NCBI GenBank assembly: GCA_017516485.1
Contig: JAFXCH010000058.1
Location: forward strand, 47,515 to 111,514
DNA length: 64,000 bases
DNA from: Clostridia bacterium
Lineage (GTDB): Bacteria; Bacillota; Clostridia; Oscillospirales; Acutalibacteraceae
Direction: 5' to 3'
Part shown: positions 42,195 to 52,099 of the stretch, one piece after another
How the letters are laid out: the number at the start of each line of letters is the position of its first letter
How positions within the stretch are numbered: the first letter of the stretch is position 1
Notes under the pieces: model-generated
What the model was told of the DNA's origin: nothing
Database searches by the model: none
The model's input: only the letters and a program-made list of their open reading frames with translations
Made by a program: the position numbers and the translations under genes

Positions 42195-43511
42195 ATGGCT
42201 GATTTTTATCATTCCGTACGTCTTGACCGTGAAAAATGCCGCGGATGCACAAACTGCATCAAGCGTTGCCCGACGGGCGCAATACGAGTCAGAGGCGGCA
42301 AGGCTCATATAATCAAAGAGCGTTGCATTGACTGCGGCGAATGTATAAATGTTTGTCCGCACCATGCAAAGTACGCCGAGAATGAGCCGCTTGAAAAAAT
42401 ACACGAATTCAAATATAAAATTGCTCTGCCTGCACCTGCCCTTTACGGTCAGTTCAACAACCTGGACGATGTTGACTACGTACTGACCGCACTCAAAGAG
42501 ATAGGCTTCGACGATGTGTTTGAGGTTTCAAAGGGTGCAGAGCTTGTAAGCGACGCTACAAGAAAGCTTTTTGAGCAGGGTCAGATAAAGACACCTGCGA
42601 TTTCCTCTGCCTGCCCTGCGGTAGTCAGACTTATACGCGTCAACTTCCCCAACCTTATCGACCATGTTGTGCCGCTCAACTCACCTATGGAGATTGCGGC
42701 GAAGCTCGCAAGAGAGAAGGCAAAGGCTGAAACGGGTCTTGCGGATGAGGATATAGGCGTATTTTTCATCACGCCCTGCCCTGCTAAAATGACGGCAATC
42801 AAGGCACCGATTTGCCTTGGCGGCTCGCAAGTAAGCGGCGCTATTGCGATAAAGGAGATTTATCCTGCACTGGTTTCCCGTATGAATCACCTGACCGAGG
42901 TTGAATCAATGCAATCATCAGGTATTATAGGTGTAAGCTGGGCAAGCAGCGGCGGCGAAACAAACGCACTGCTTCGTGACAACTGCCTTGCAGCTGACGG
43001 AATCGAAAACGTGATGAAGCTGCTCAACGAAATTGAGGACGAAAAGCTCGAAAACATAGACTTTATTGAGCTTAATGCCTGCACGGGCGGCTGTGTCGGC
43101 GGATCGCTTACATACGAAAACCCATACGTTGCAAAGGCAAGAATGAAAAGGCTTCGCAAGTACTTGCCCGTTTCGTGCAACAGACTCGACACAGGCGATG
43201 TGCCCGACGATATGTACTGGTCTAAGCCGCTTGAGGCAACAAATGTTATGAAGCTTGCAGACAGTGTGCCCGAAGCTATGAGAAAGATGGCTGAAAAGCA
43301 AGCTATCCTCAAGCGTTTGCCCGGTCTTGACTGCGGCACCTGCGGTGCACCGTCCTGTGCGGCACTTGCAGACGATATCGTGCGTGGCTTTGCAAAAGAA
43401 ACCGACTGCGTTTTCAGACTGCGTGAAGAGCTCAGCGGCCTTGAGCTTGAGCTTATTCCTGCACCCTACAGGTCAGACGACGCATACAAAAAAGGAGAAG
43501 ATGTCAAATGA
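42195..43511 (+). CDS. Putative sensory [FeFe]-hydrogenase-like protein (group D type)
   Basis: 438 residues. Two 4Fe-4S ferredoxin motifs (C15, C18, C21, C25; C44, C47, C50, C54) are followed by a hydrogenase large-subunit fold (about 75-340) and a C-terminal Fe-S domain (C380, C383, C388, C405). H-cluster motifs: L1 reads SSACP, where Cys140 keeps the cluster ligand but the proton-relay Cys is Ala139; L2 is TPCPAK (Cys195); L3 is NACTGGCVGG (Cys296, Cys300). All four cluster ligands are kept and the catalytic Cys is lost, as in group C/D sensory hydrogenases. The neighbours (two DRTGG genes, HATPase, PHP) fit a redox or H2 sensor. Start ATG with AAAGGAG. Confidence 0.88.
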   Translation: MADFYHSVRLDREKCRGCTNCIKRCPTGAIRVRGGKAHIIKERCIDCGECINVCPHHAKYAENEPLEKIHEFKYKIALPAPALYGQFNNLDDVDYVLTALKEIGFDDVFEVSKGAELVSDATRKLFEQGQIKTPAISSACPAVVRLIRVNFPNLIDHVVPLNSPMEIAAKLAREKAKAETGLADEDIGVFFITPCPAKMTAIKAPICLGGSQVSGAIAIKEIYPALVSRMNHLTEVESMQSSGIIGVSWASSGGETNALLRDNCLAADGIENVMKLLNEIEDEKLENIDFIELNACTGGCVGGSLTYENPYVAKARMKRLRKYLPVSCNRLDTGDVPDDMYWSKPLEATNVMKLADSVPEAMRKMAEKQAILKRLPGLDCGTCGAPSCAALADDIVRGFAKETDCVFRLREELSGLELELIPAPYRSDDAYKKGEDVK

Positions 43512-43840
43512 CAGTACAGAATCTTATAGATGAATTTTCACTTGAAGTGCTCTGCTGCGGTGATAAAGCTGCAGACAAAGAGGTAAAGGGCGGCTACTGC
43601 GGTGACCTGCTCAGCTGGGTTATGTCCCGCGCAAACGAGGGCGACTGCTGGCTTACCGTTATGGGCAACGTAAACTCAATAGGTGTAGCTGTGCTTGCCG
43701 ACGTTGCCTGTATACTTCTTACCGAAAACTCCGCTTTTGATGACGATGCCAAGCTTCGTGCCGAGCAAAACGGAGTAATCGTGCTTCGCAGCAGCGAAAA
43801 CGCATTTGACCTCGCAGTAAAGATTGCTGAAAAGTTATGA
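43508..43840 (+). CDS. DRTGG-domain regulator protein, second copy
   Basis: 110 residues. Starts inside the hydrogenase gene stop (ATGA overlap), so it is translationally coupled. Sequence VQNLIDEFSLEVLCCGDKAADKEVKGGYCGDLLSWVMSRA and SENAFDLAVKIAEKL fit the shorter DRTGG group. It overlaps the PHP gene start by four bases, so hydrogenase, DRTGG and PHP form one coupled unit. Confidence 0.88.
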   Translation: MTVQNLIDEFSLEVLCCGDKAADKEVKGGYCGDLLSWVMSRANEGDCWLTVMGNVNSIGVAVLADVACILLTENSAFDDDAKLRAEQNGVIVLRSSENAFDLAVKIAEKL

Positions 43841-44547
43841 GTATTTTTTACGATTTTCACATTCATTCCTGCCTTTCGCCCTGTGCGGAGGAGGATATGA
43901 CGCCGTATAATCTCGTCAATCTCTCTGCACTGATGGGTATGCAGGCAATCGCACTGACCGACCACAACTCGTGTCAGAATTGCGGTGCGGCAATGCGCGC
44001 AGGTGAAGAGGCAGGTATAACCGTAATACCGGGTATGGAGCTTTGCACAAGCGAAGAAGTACACGTCGTCTGCCTTTTTGAAGAGCTGAAGGCGGCAGAA
44101 GAATTTTCCGATTATGTGCTGAGCACAGTACCGCCCGTAAAAAACCGACCCGAGATTTTCGGCACTCAGCTTATTATGGACCACACAGATAAGGTGCTAG
44201 GCAGTCAGGATATTCTTCTGACAACCGCAAGCGGAATTTCAATAAGTAATGTCGAAAAAATTGTTGACGGATACGGCGGAGTGTGTTACCCTGCCCATAT
44301 TGACCGCTCTTCCTACAGCGTTATTTCAAACCTTGGTATGATTACGCAGGAGATGGGCTTTGAGATTGCGGAGATTTCACCAAACGGTGACCTCGACAAG
44401 ATGATTGCCGCACATCCGATTCTGTCAGGTATGAAAATTCTCACCTCATCCGATGCTCACAGGCTCGAATCGTTGCCGCCTGCCAATCTGTCACTTCACA
44501 CCGAGTGCGATATAAAAAGTATTATCCGCCACCTGAAAAACAGATAA
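43837..44547 (+). CDS. PHP-domain phosphoesterase-like protein
   Basis: 236 residues. Metal motifs of the PHP fold are visible: FYDFHIHSCLSPC at the N-terminus, LTDHNSCQN, GMELCTSEEVHVVCLF, and near the end TSSDAHRLESLP. PHP proteins are phosphoesterases or nucleases; this subgroup always occurs with DRTGG and HydS-like genes in my experience of such clusters. It ends the unit, with a terminator right after. Confidence 0.9.
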   Translation: MSIFYDFHIHSCLSPCAEEDMTPYNLVNLSALMGMQAIALTDHNSCQNCGAAMRAGEEAGITVIPGMELCTSEEVHVVCLFEELKAAEEFSDYVLSTVPPVKNRPEIFGTQLIMDHTDKVLGSQDILLTTASGISISNVEKIVDGYGGVCYPAHIDRSSYSVISNLGMITQEMGFEIAEISPNGDLDKMIAAHPILSGMKILTSSDAHRLESLPPANLSLHTECDIKSIIRHLKNR

Positions 44548-44548
44548 A

Positions 44549-44588
44549 AAAACACGGTGCAAACCCCAACAGGGAATGCACCGTGTTT
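44549..44588. terminator. Bidirectional terminator between the sensory cluster and hpt
   Basis: AAACACGGTGCA, 16-base loop, TGCACCGTGTTT: a 12-base stem with A and T tracts on both sides, ten bases from each stop codon. Confidence 0.88.
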
Positions 44589-44598
44589 AATTTTTTGG

Positions 44599-45156
44599 TT
44601 ATTTCGTTTCGTCGTATTCGGCTATGTACGGAAGGTTGCGGTACATTTCACCGCAATCGAGACCGTAGCCGATAACAAATCGGTCTTCAATTTCAAACAG
44701 TGCCATATCGGGATTAAAATCGACTATTCTTCTTGAAGGCTTATCGAGCAGGGTGATGACGCGAAGTGAAAGAGGATTGCGTGCACGAAGAAGCTTTACA
44801 ACATCGTTAAGAGTTCTGCCTGTATCGACAATATCTTCAACGATTATTACGTGGTAACCGCTTATATCCTGCTTAAGGTCCATTGTAATGTTTACAATGC
44901 CGCTTGACTGAGTGCCGCTGTAATAGCTGCTGGCACACATAAACGCAATTTCGCACGGCACGGTAATTTCACGACAGAGGTCTGCCATAAATACAAACGC
45001 ACCATTAAGAATGCTGACAAGGAGCAGAGGTCTGCCGTCATAAGATTCATCTATTTTCTTTGCCGCCTCTTTAATTGCCGACTTGATTTCATCCTCACTT
45101 ATGAGCACTCTTTTTATTTTGCTGTTGAAATTTTCTATCATTTCTGTTTTATCCAT
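44599..45156 (-). CDS. hpt: Hypoxanthine phosphoribosyltransferase
   Basis: 185 residues. Purine salvage: hypoxanthine (and guanine) plus PRPP to the nucleotide. PRPP-binding motif VIIVEDIVDTGRTL, hypoxanthine loop LLDKPSRR, and FVIGYGLDCGEMYRNLPYI at the end. Complete. It is the last gene of a minus-strand run DacF-like, GH38, hpt with gaps of 25-30 bases. Confidence 0.96.
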   Translation of the reverse strand: MDKTEMIENFNSKIKRVLISEDEIKSAIKEAAKKIDESYDGRPLLLVSILNGAFVFMADLCREITVPCEIAFMCASSYYSGTQSSGIVNITMDLKQDISGYHVIIVEDIVDTGRTLNDVVKLLRARNPLSLRVITLLDKPSRRIVDFNPDMALFEIEDRFVIGYGLDCGEMYRNLPYIAEYDETK

Positions 45157-45186
45157 AATTCTTTCTCTCCACTAAAATCCCTATTA

Positions 45187-48100
45187 TCAAAAGATTCTGA
45201 ATGTCTTGACCTCGAACGGACGGTAAGTGAATTCGAAGCTCTCACCGTCAAACTCTACGGGAGTTTCATCCTGCTCAATCATATTACACTCAACAACCTT
45301 TGTGCCGCCGAGCTTCCATGTGAGCTTTGCCTTACCTCTGCGACGCTCCTCTTCGGATACACGCACGATAATACCTCTGCCGTCCTGAGCAACCTTGATA
45401 CAGTCAACTGCAAAGTTATCACTGCTTAAGGTCAGGAAGCTTGTGCCGCTTTTGATAACGCCGTCCTGCTTTGAAGCAACTGCGCTGAGTACGGGTACAT
45501 TGAGGCAAAGACCGTTCTTGACCGTTTCGGCATCCTGCCAGGAGTTCTTATGCGGATAGTATGCATAGATGAATGTGCTTACACCGTGGTCACCTGTTCT
45601 GTCAGGGCAGGTAGGTGCACGCATAAGTGTAATTCTCATACGGGAGTTGTGGATATCGTAGCCGTATTTACAGTCGTTGAGCACGCTGACACCGTAGCCG
45701 CCTTCGGAAAGGTCAGCCCACTTGTGTGCGGCAACCTCGAAACGGGTATAGTCAAAGCTTGTGTTCCAGTGAGTCGGACGCTTGATTGCACCGTGAGCAA
45801 TGTTGTATGTAGCGTCGGTATCAATAACTGCGACATTGAACTCTGCCTTGAGTACCTTATCGCTCTCGTGCCAGTCAACAGATGTATCGAAGAGAATCAT
45901 ATCGCTGTCACGGTTGAGGATAAGCTTCTGTGTGATAACAGACTTGTGGAACTTGCGGACAATTTCGATTATGCCGCGCTGTTCGTTAGCCTCGAGCACA
46001 CGGATGCTCTCTGCCTCACGAAGCTCCCATACCTTTTTCTTATAGTTGATTTCAAGGTTCCATGCTGTTTCGTGGATACACTTGTCGAGTGCAACTGTGA
46101 GCAGGTTACCCTCACCCTCAAGTGATTCGCGGTCATTGACCTTATCGTAAACGCTTGTGATGATGCCGTTTGCGTCAAGCTCAACACGGAGCTTTGCGTT
46201 TTCAAGCAGAGTTTCGGTAGCAACAACTGCGTCGTATGTACTGTCTTTCTTGCCGAGTGCAAATACCTTGCAACCAAATGCAGGAAGAGCCTCATCGGGA
46301 GTAAAGGTGATATAAAGCTCGCCGTCAACAGTTTCAAATGTGCAGGGAAGAGCCTTACCGTCAGCGCCGAGAGGTACAAGTGAATCGGACTCAACCTTTG
46401 CGGTTACGGGCAGAGCGTTTTCACAGCTGAGAAGATTCCAGCAGATAAGACTGTCGCCCTCGGTTGCAACCTGTGCGTTAAGTGAAGCAAGCAGAGAATT
46501 GCAAAGCTCACCGTTCATACGGCGAAGCTCGGCATACTCTTTCTTACAATCTTCAAATACTTCGTGGATTGATGTGCCGGGAAGAATATCGTGGAACTGA
46601 TTTGTAAGAAGCATTCTCCACGCTTTTTCAATATGCTCTTTCGGATAGTCGGAGCCGAGAAGCTTACCTGCGATAACGCCGAGCATTTCGTTACGCTCGA
46701 TTGCGTACTCGCCCTTACGGTTGTTCTTCTTGACAAATGCCTGGCTTGTGAATGTACCTCTGTGGTTTTCATAGTACATTTCGCCGTTCCATACGGGAAG
46801 CTCGTCCTTCTTCTCTGCGGTGATTGCAAAGAAGTCGTCAACGTGGCCGATTTCTGCCTTGGGCAGACCGGGGAAATTCTGAAGGCGTCTGCCGCGCTCA
46901 AGCATCCAGTTTGTGGGGCCGCCGCCGCCGTCACCGTAGCCGTACATCTGCATAGCGGTGTCAAGCTGCTCCTTATTGTTACACTCGCGGTCAGAAGTCA
47001 TAAGCTCGCTTACGCTGAACACACCGTTGTAACCGGGGTGCATCATATGAGCCATAACCTGAGTGCCGTCGTTACCCTGCCAACGGAACATATTGAACGG
47101 GAACTTGTTTGTATCATTATAAGAAAGCTTTGATGTGATAAAGTTTGTCATACCGCAGCGGTTGATAATCTGCGGAAGTGCCCATGTGAAGCCAAAGCAG
47201 TCGGGCAGCCAGTAAGTTTTGGAAACCTTGCCGAACTCGTTCATAAAGAACTCTGTGCCGTAGAGCACCTGACGGATAAGAGCCTCACCCGAAGCAACGT
47301 TTGTGTCAGCCTCAACCCATACGTTACCGCAGATATCCCACTGACCGTTTGCAACCTTCTCCTTGATCTTTTCGTAAAGCTCAGGATAGTTGTCCTTTGC
47401 CATCTGATAAAGCACAGCCTGACTCTGACCGAAGGTCATTTCAGGGTACTTGTCCATAAGAGTTACAACATTTGAGAATGTACGTGCACTCTTGCGGATA
47501 CTCTCCTGCACTCTCCAAAGCCATGCAACGTCAATATGACTGTGACCCGTGAAGATAACCTTTGATGTAGCGGCCCACGGAATCTTGCCGAGCTGCTCAC
47601 CGTAGAGCTTGCGTGCATCTGCAATAGAAGCACGGACAGAAGCCTCATCAAAATCGTAATCTACAACGTGAAGGCTGTCGTCAATAGCTTTATAAACAAG
47701 TGACTTTATATGCTCATCCTTGATAAACTCGAGAGCCTGGAAAGCAACCTCAAGGTCATACCAATAACCCTCACAGGCTTCATCAGGAGTCCAGACATAA
47801 GCTGTGCGGAATGTGTACTCGGTACTCTTTGCGCCGTCCATAGCTTCGTCGCAGTATTCCATTGAGTTTACTGCAGCCTCAAGCTCGATGTTGAGCACGT
47901 CGCCCTCGTTATATGTACCGCCAAGCACAATTGTACCACGCTCGGGGGCATACTTCGAGCAGGAAACGGAGCCGCAGAACGCACCGTTTACCTTTACAAG
48001 CGCTTCACCGCCGATAAAGAATTCAATGCGGAGCTCTTTGCCTGCCATCTGAGCGGGCACTGTAAAAGCTGTACGGAAGAAATGAGCCTCATCATAGCCT

Positions 48101-48276
48101 GTGCTCCAGTGGTCGCCAAGGCTGATTTCGCCGATTCCGGGCTGCATAAAATATTCGCCTGCTTCAAACATACCCTGCTCGTGTGACCAGTGTGTAAGGT
48201 CAGCCTTGTACAGAGCGTTGTACTTGCGAAGCTGATTGTACATATCCTTAAGGACGCCTAATTTGGGTGTTAACAT
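45187..48276 (-). CDS. GH38 alpha-mannosidase
   Basis: 1029 residues without signal peptide; ATG preceded by AAAGGAG. An N-terminal beta-rich region (1-230) is followed by the GH38 catalytic domain with GHSHIDVAWLW (His247, Asp249), YWLPDCFGF (nucleophile Asp359) and NQFHDILPGTSIHEV, then the C-terminal beta domains. Zn-dependent retaining enzyme; acts in the cytosol on imported mannose-containing oligosaccharides from N-glycans or mannans. Located 25 bases after the D,D-carboxypeptidase gene. Confidence 0.95.
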   Translation of the reverse strand: MLTPKLGVLKDMYNQLRKYNALYKADLTHWSHEQGMFEAGEYFMQPGIGEISLGDHWSTGYDEAHFFRTAFTVPAQMAGKELRIEFFIGGEALVKVNGAFCGSVSCSKYAPERGTIVLGGTYNEGDVLNIELEAAVNSMEYCDEAMDGAKSTEYTFRTAYVWTPDEACEGYWYDLEVAFQALEFIKDEHIKSLVYKAIDDSLHVVDYDFDEASVRASIADARKLYGEQLGKIPWAATSKVIFTGHSHIDVAWLWRVQESIRKSARTFSNVVTLMDKYPEMTFGQSQAVLYQMAKDNYPELYEKIKEKVANGQWDICGNVWVEADTNVASGEALIRQVLYGTEFFMNEFGKVSKTYWLPDCFGFTWALPQIINRCGMTNFITSKLSYNDTNKFPFNMFRWQGNDGTQVMAHMMHPGYNGVFSVSELMTSDRECNNKEQLDTAMQMYGYGDGGGGPTNWMLERGRRLQNFPGLPKAEIGHVDDFFAITAEKKDELPVWNGEMYYENHRGTFTSQAFVKKNNRKGEYAIERNEMLGVIAGKLLGSDYPKEHIEKAWRMLLTNQFHDILPGTSIHEVFEDCKKEYAELRRMNGELCNSLLASLNAQVATEGDSLICWNLLSCENALPVTAKVESDSLVPLGADGKALPCTFETVDGELYITFTPDEALPAFGCKVFALGKKDSTYDAVVATETLLENAKLRVELDANGIITSVYDKVNDRESLEGEGNLLTVALDKCIHETAWNLEINYKKKVWELREAESIRVLEANEQRGIIEIVRKFHKSVITQKLILNRDSDMILFDTSVDWHESDKVLKAEFNVAVIDTDATYNIAHGAIKRPTHWNTSFDYTRFEVAAHKWADLSEGGYGVSVLNDCKYGYDIHNSRMRITLMRAPTCPDRTGDHGVSTFIYAYYPHKNSWQDAETVKNGLCLNVPVLSAVASKQDGVIKSGTSFLTLSSDNFAVDCIKVAQDGRGIIVRVSEEERRRGKAKLTWKLGGTKVVECNMIEQDETPVEFDGESFEFTYRPFEVKTFRIF

Positions 48277-48301
48277 GGTTTTCGCTCCTTTATGTGGTTT
48301 T

Positions 48302-49657
48302 TTATCTTCTGTTTATATCACGGTAATTGAACACCTTGATTCGTTTGCGTCTTCTGTTGCGGTTTACATAAATATTCGCACCGATAAAGAAGAGAATAAC
48401 GGCAACAACAATTGCCACAAAAATCAAAAAGACGGGGCTTTTTATAATGTCGCCGATTTTGCCGAATATCATCAGCAAAACATTAAGCTTTACATCCTCT
48501 GATGCAACAAGCTTTACTCTTGAAATCTCTTCGCCTGCATATTTGATAACAGCTTCACCGATTACAGTACCTTTTTTTACCGGAGCTTCGATAAATTCAG
48601 GTATAGAGCCCTTGACAGGCTCAATCAGCACACTCTGAGAGTCGACATTAACAGGTACAAGTGCCGTACACTCCTTTTCGGGCACGAGCTTTACGTGGTC
48701 AGTCTTACTGCCGCCGTATTTTACCGCAACCTCCGTAACCATTTTTGTCGGGTCGGCAACAATTTTGAGCTTGATGTTATCAAAAATCCACTCAAGCATT
48801 TTTTTACAGTCAATAAATGCGAAGTTTTCTTTATATCCGTCTTTATCGTAGTCATAATACGGAGCCTTCATCATTACTGCAATATAGCTGTAACCGTCTT
48901 TGGTAGCAGTTGTAACAAGGCACTTGCCGGCTTTTGTTGTGGAGCCTGTCTTTATACCCTTTACCTCGGGCACATAGTACTCCTTATAACCGCTGGAGAG
49001 CATAAAGTTTGTTGTGGTAATTTTACGCTCACTCTGCTTATTTGTTGCAGGCACAATATATTCTTTAGTGTTTGAAATCTCATTGAATATGGGGAAGGTC
49101 ATAGCGTGCTTTGCAAATGTAGCCATATCCTGCGCGCAGGAATAATGACCGTCCTCATCAAGACCATGGGGATTTTTAAACTGTGAGTTGGTACAGCCCA
49201 GACGCTTTGCCGTTTCATTCATCATTTCGACAAATTTTTCAACTGAACCACCGCCAATATAGTCGGCAATAATCATTGCAGCCTCATTAGCACTGCTGAT
49301 AAGCAGGTAGTAGAGCAGATTTTTCATCGTAATCTCTTCGCCCGGCTTGATTCCGCCGAGTGAGCTGCCTGTGCCGTCAAGCAGGCGGATGCTTTCCTCC
49401 TTAACCGTTACAACCGTTTCAAGGTTTTCACAGTTTTCCAGTGCAACTATTGAGGTTACGATTTTAGTCAGCGATGCAGGTGAAGTCTGCTTAAGTGAAT
49501 CCTTCTCAAAAAGCACTGTGCCCGTATCGAGGCTGGCAATATAGTAAATCTCTGTTTTTACCTCTACAGCACTGTTGTAGAGTGCACTTGCACCGAGTGG
49601 TGCGTACATTCCCAATATAAGGCAGAGAGAAATCAAAAAAATTATTGCTTTTTTCAT
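48302..49657 (-). CDS. D-alanyl-D-alanine carboxypeptidase (DacF/PBP5-like)
   Basis: 451 residues from ATG 49657 (a TTG two codons earlier is less likely). Signal peptide (about 1-26, ending GASA), serine carboxypeptidase motifs SLTK (Ser62, Lys65), SSANE, KTGSTTK, a C-terminal beta domain and one membrane helix (about 410-432) followed by a very basic tail. It trims the pentapeptide stem of peptidoglycan at the cell surface. First gene of the DacF-like, GH38, hpt run. Confidence 0.93.
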   Translation of the reverse strand: MKKAIIFLISLCLILGMYAPLGASALYNSAVEVKTEIYYIASLDTGTVLFEKDSLKQTSPASLTKIVTSIVALENCENLETVVTVKEESIRLLDGTGSSLGGIKPGEEITMKNLLYYLLISSANEAAMIIADYIGGGSVEKFVEMMNETAKRLGCTNSQFKNPHGLDEDGHYSCAQDMATFAKHAMTFPIFNEISNTKEYIVPATNKQSERKITTTNFMLSSGYKEYYVPEVKGIKTGSTTKAGKCLVTTATKDGYSYIAVMMKAPYYDYDKDGYKENFAFIDCKKMLEWIFDNIKLKIVADPTKMVTEVAVKYGGSKTDHVKLVPEKECTALVPVNVDSQSVLIEPVKGSIPEFIEAPVKKGTVIGEAVIKYAGEEISRVKLVASEDVKLNVLLMIFGKIGDIIKSPVFLIFVAIVVAVILFFIGANIYVNRNRRRKRIKVFNYRDINRR

Positions 49658-49747
49658 AGACAAAGCCTCACAAAATGTAGTATTATATTCTAAAGCATCG
49701 GTCTTGCCGATGTATTGTTTTCAAAATTATAATTCAAAGGTGAAACT

Positions 49748-50431
49748 ATGGTTTACATTACCGGAGATACTCACGGCGATTTTGAGCGACTCGATTCGCT
49801 CCGACTTAAAAAAGACGATACACTTATTATCTGCGGCGATTTCGGTTTTATATGGGACGGCAGCGCACGCGAAGAAAAAATACTCAAACAGCTTGGTAAA
49901 AAGAAATTCAACATATGCTTTATCGACGGCACTCACGAAAATTTTGAATTGCTCGACGCATACGACCAGTGCGTTTTCTGTGGCGGCAAGGCACACAATA
50001 TTTCCGGCAACCTCTATCATCTTATGAGAGGTCAGGCATATAACATCGAGGGCGACATTTACTTTACAATGGGTGGCGGCGAAAGCCCCGATATCGATAT
50101 GTTATTTGACAACGGTGCGTGGTCACGCCGCGAATTTCCCAGTAAGCAGGAATTGGCAGAAGGTGCCGAAACACTCGAAAAGCTTAACTGTAAGGTCGAC
50201 TACATAATTACCCACGAGCCGCCTGCAAAAATCAAGAGCTTTATGAAGCTCAAAACCGAGATGCCTGCAAGAATTACGGGCCTTAATGCATATTTCGACG
50301 AAATGAGCAACGTTTGCGAGTACAAACGCTGGTACTTCGGCAGTATGCATATTGATAAGCACCTTTCCACAACACATATCGCAGTGTTCAAAAAGGTCAT
50401 CAATGCCGAAACAGGGGAAATAATAAAATAA
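49748..50431 (+). CDS. Calcineurin-like metallophosphoesterase
   Basis: 227 residues, AAAGGTG ribosome site. Metal motifs: ITGDTHGDFERLD, ICGDFGFIWD, DGTHENF, and ITHEPPAK / GSMHID near the end. Similar stand-alone proteins are common in Firmicutes and their substrate is unknown. It is divergent from the DacF-like gene and convergent with comM. A small CATCGG..CCGATG hairpin lies in the 90-base leader (49696-49712). Confidence 0.9.
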   Translation: MVYITGDTHGDFERLDSLRLKKDDTLIICGDFGFIWDGSAREEKILKQLGKKKFNICFIDGTHENFELLDAYDQCVFCGGKAHNISGNLYHLMRGQAYNIEGDIYFTMGGGESPDIDMLFDNGAWSRREFPSKQELAEGAETLEKLNCKVDYIITHEPPAKIKSFMKLKTEMPARITGLNAYFDEMSNVCEYKRWYFGSMHIDKHLSTTHIAVFKKVINAETGEIIK

Positions 50432-50440
50432 ATATTGCTT

Positions 50441-50476
50441 CTTTTTCAGCAGGGCTTTAAGCTCTGCTGATTTTTT
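50441..50476. terminator. Bidirectional terminator between the phosphoesterase gene and comM
   Basis: TCAGCAG-GGCTT / AAGCT-CTGCTGA hairpin (50446-50470) with TTTTTT on the plus strand and AAAAAG on the other side. The T run overlaps the comM stop codon at 50475. Confidence 0.82.
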
Positions 50477-52010
50477 ATCTTCCCCAGAACTTTCTGTCGA
50501 GGCTTCTGAACTGGATTGCGCGGCTGATATGCTTTACGTCGATTTGTTCGCTGCCGTCAAGGTCGGCAACAGTGCGTGCAACACGCAGAATTTTATCGTA
50601 AGCTCTGGCGGAAAGACCGAGACGGTCAAACGCATTCTTGAGCAGCTCATTTGCTTTGTCTGTAACAACGCAAAACTCACGCGTCTGTGCAGGAGTCATC
50701 TTTGCGTTGCAGGTTGTGGAAGTGCCCTTGAATCGCTCACGCTGAATCTGCCTTGCGGCATCAACACGCTTTTTGATTTCTGCCGAGCTTTCAGACTTCG
50801 TCTTTGCAGAGAGGTCGTCATAATCAACGGGCGGCACTTCAATATGTATATCGAGCCTGTCGAGAAGAGGACCCGAAACGCGGTTTAGGTAACGGCTTGC
50901 CGAGCCGTGCGAGCAGGTGCACTCCTTTGTCGGGTGACCGTAAAATCCGCACGGACAGGGATTCATCGCACACACAAGCATAAACGAGCAGGCATAGGAA
51001 ACCGTGCCCGCAACACGGGTAATATTTATAATGCCATCCTCCATAGGCTGACGCATTGACTCAAGAGTAGTTTTTGCAAACTCGGGCAACTCATCGAGGA
51101 AGAGCACGCCGTTGTGAGCAAGCGACATTTCGCCCGGACGCGGCATAGAGCCACCGCCGCCGCCCGAAAAGCCTGCAGGCGACACCGTATGGTGAGGCGA
51201 GCGGAAGGGACGGGAACGGATAAGCGAAACACCGGGAGGAAGCGCTCCCGCAACCGAGTGCACCTTTGTAGTTTCGATTGACTCCTCAAAGCTCATATCG
51301 GGCAGGATAGACGGTATGCGCTTTGCAAGCATACTTTTACCCGAACCGGGAGGGCCAATCATCATAACATTGTGGCCGCCTGCAGCGGCAACTTCAAGAG
51401 CAAACTTTGCCTCATACTGACCCATAACATCGCTGAAGTCGGGTGCATCAGGCTCAAGATACTGCTCGGTATAATTTTCTTTCCTGGCAGGAGCAATCGG
51501 GTCGGTGCCTCTGAAATGGGCAAGCAGCTCGAAAACATTGTTTACGGGGTAAACTTTTATGCCCTCAACAACACAGCTCTCTGCCGCATTGAGTGCAGGC
51601 ACAAAAATCTCTTCAATACCTCTCTGCCTTGCTTCAATTACCATAGGCAGTGCACCGTTTACACGGCGGATGTTACCGTTGAGCGAAAGCTCACCGATAA
51701 ATGCTTTTCCGTCGACTCTGAAAGGAAACTGACCCGAAGCCTTGAGCAGAGCAACAAAAATAGGCAGGTCATAGAGAGGGCCTTCCTTGCGCTTGTCCGC
51801 AGGGGCAAGGTTTACGGTAATTCTGCCGACGGGAAATTTCAGGCCTGCGTTTTTCATCGCAGAGCGTACACGCTCACGCGATTCGCTGACAGCCGTATCG
51901 GGCAAACCGACAACGTCGAAGCGAGGCATACCGCCTGAAACGTCTGCCTCAACCTCAACCATATAAGTTGCCAGACCGAAAAGCCCGACACTGCTGACCT
52001 TCGAAAACAT
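50475..52010 (-). CDS. comM: YifB/ComM-family Mg-chelatase-like AAA ATPase
   Basis: 511 residues, ribosome site AAGAGG. An N-terminal Lon-protease-like domain (FSKVSSVGLFGLATYMVEVEADVSGGMPRFDVVGLPD) is followed by an AAA domain with Walker A GPPGSGKS, PFRSPHHTVSPAGFSGGG and a Cys-rich insertion (NPCPCGFYGHPTKECTC). ComM helicases support branch migration in natural transformation in some bacteria. The upstream neighbour is a class II aldolase-like gene, 90 bases away. Confidence 0.95.
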   Translation of the reverse strand: MFSKVSSVGLFGLATYMVEVEADVSGGMPRFDVVGLPDTAVSESRERVRSAMKNAGLKFPVGRITVNLAPADKRKEGPLYDLPIFVALLKASGQFPFRVDGKAFIGELSLNGNIRRVNGALPMVIEARQRGIEEIFVPALNAAESCVVEGIKVYPVNNVFELLAHFRGTDPIAPARKENYTEQYLEPDAPDFSDVMGQYEAKFALEVAAAGGHNVMMIGPPGSGKSMLAKRIPSILPDMSFEESIETTKVHSVAGALPPGVSLIRSRPFRSPHHTVSPAGFSGGGGGSMPRPGEMSLAHNGVLFLDELPEFAKTTLESMRQPMEDGIINITRVAGTVSYACSFMLVCAMNPCPCGFYGHPTKECTCSHGSASRYLNRVSGPLLDRLDIHIEVPPVDYDDLSAKTKSESSAEIKKRVDAARQIQRERFKGTSTTCNAKMTPAQTREFCVVTDKANELLKNAFDRLGLSARAYDKILRVARTVADLDGSEQIDVKHISRAIQFRSLDRKFWGR

Positions 52011-52099
52011 TTAAACAACCTCTTTATAGAATGAATTGTTTAATCGCTGTTACTGAACAAATCCGATTACCTGAGGTATCGGGTGCAGCGGCACGCTGC

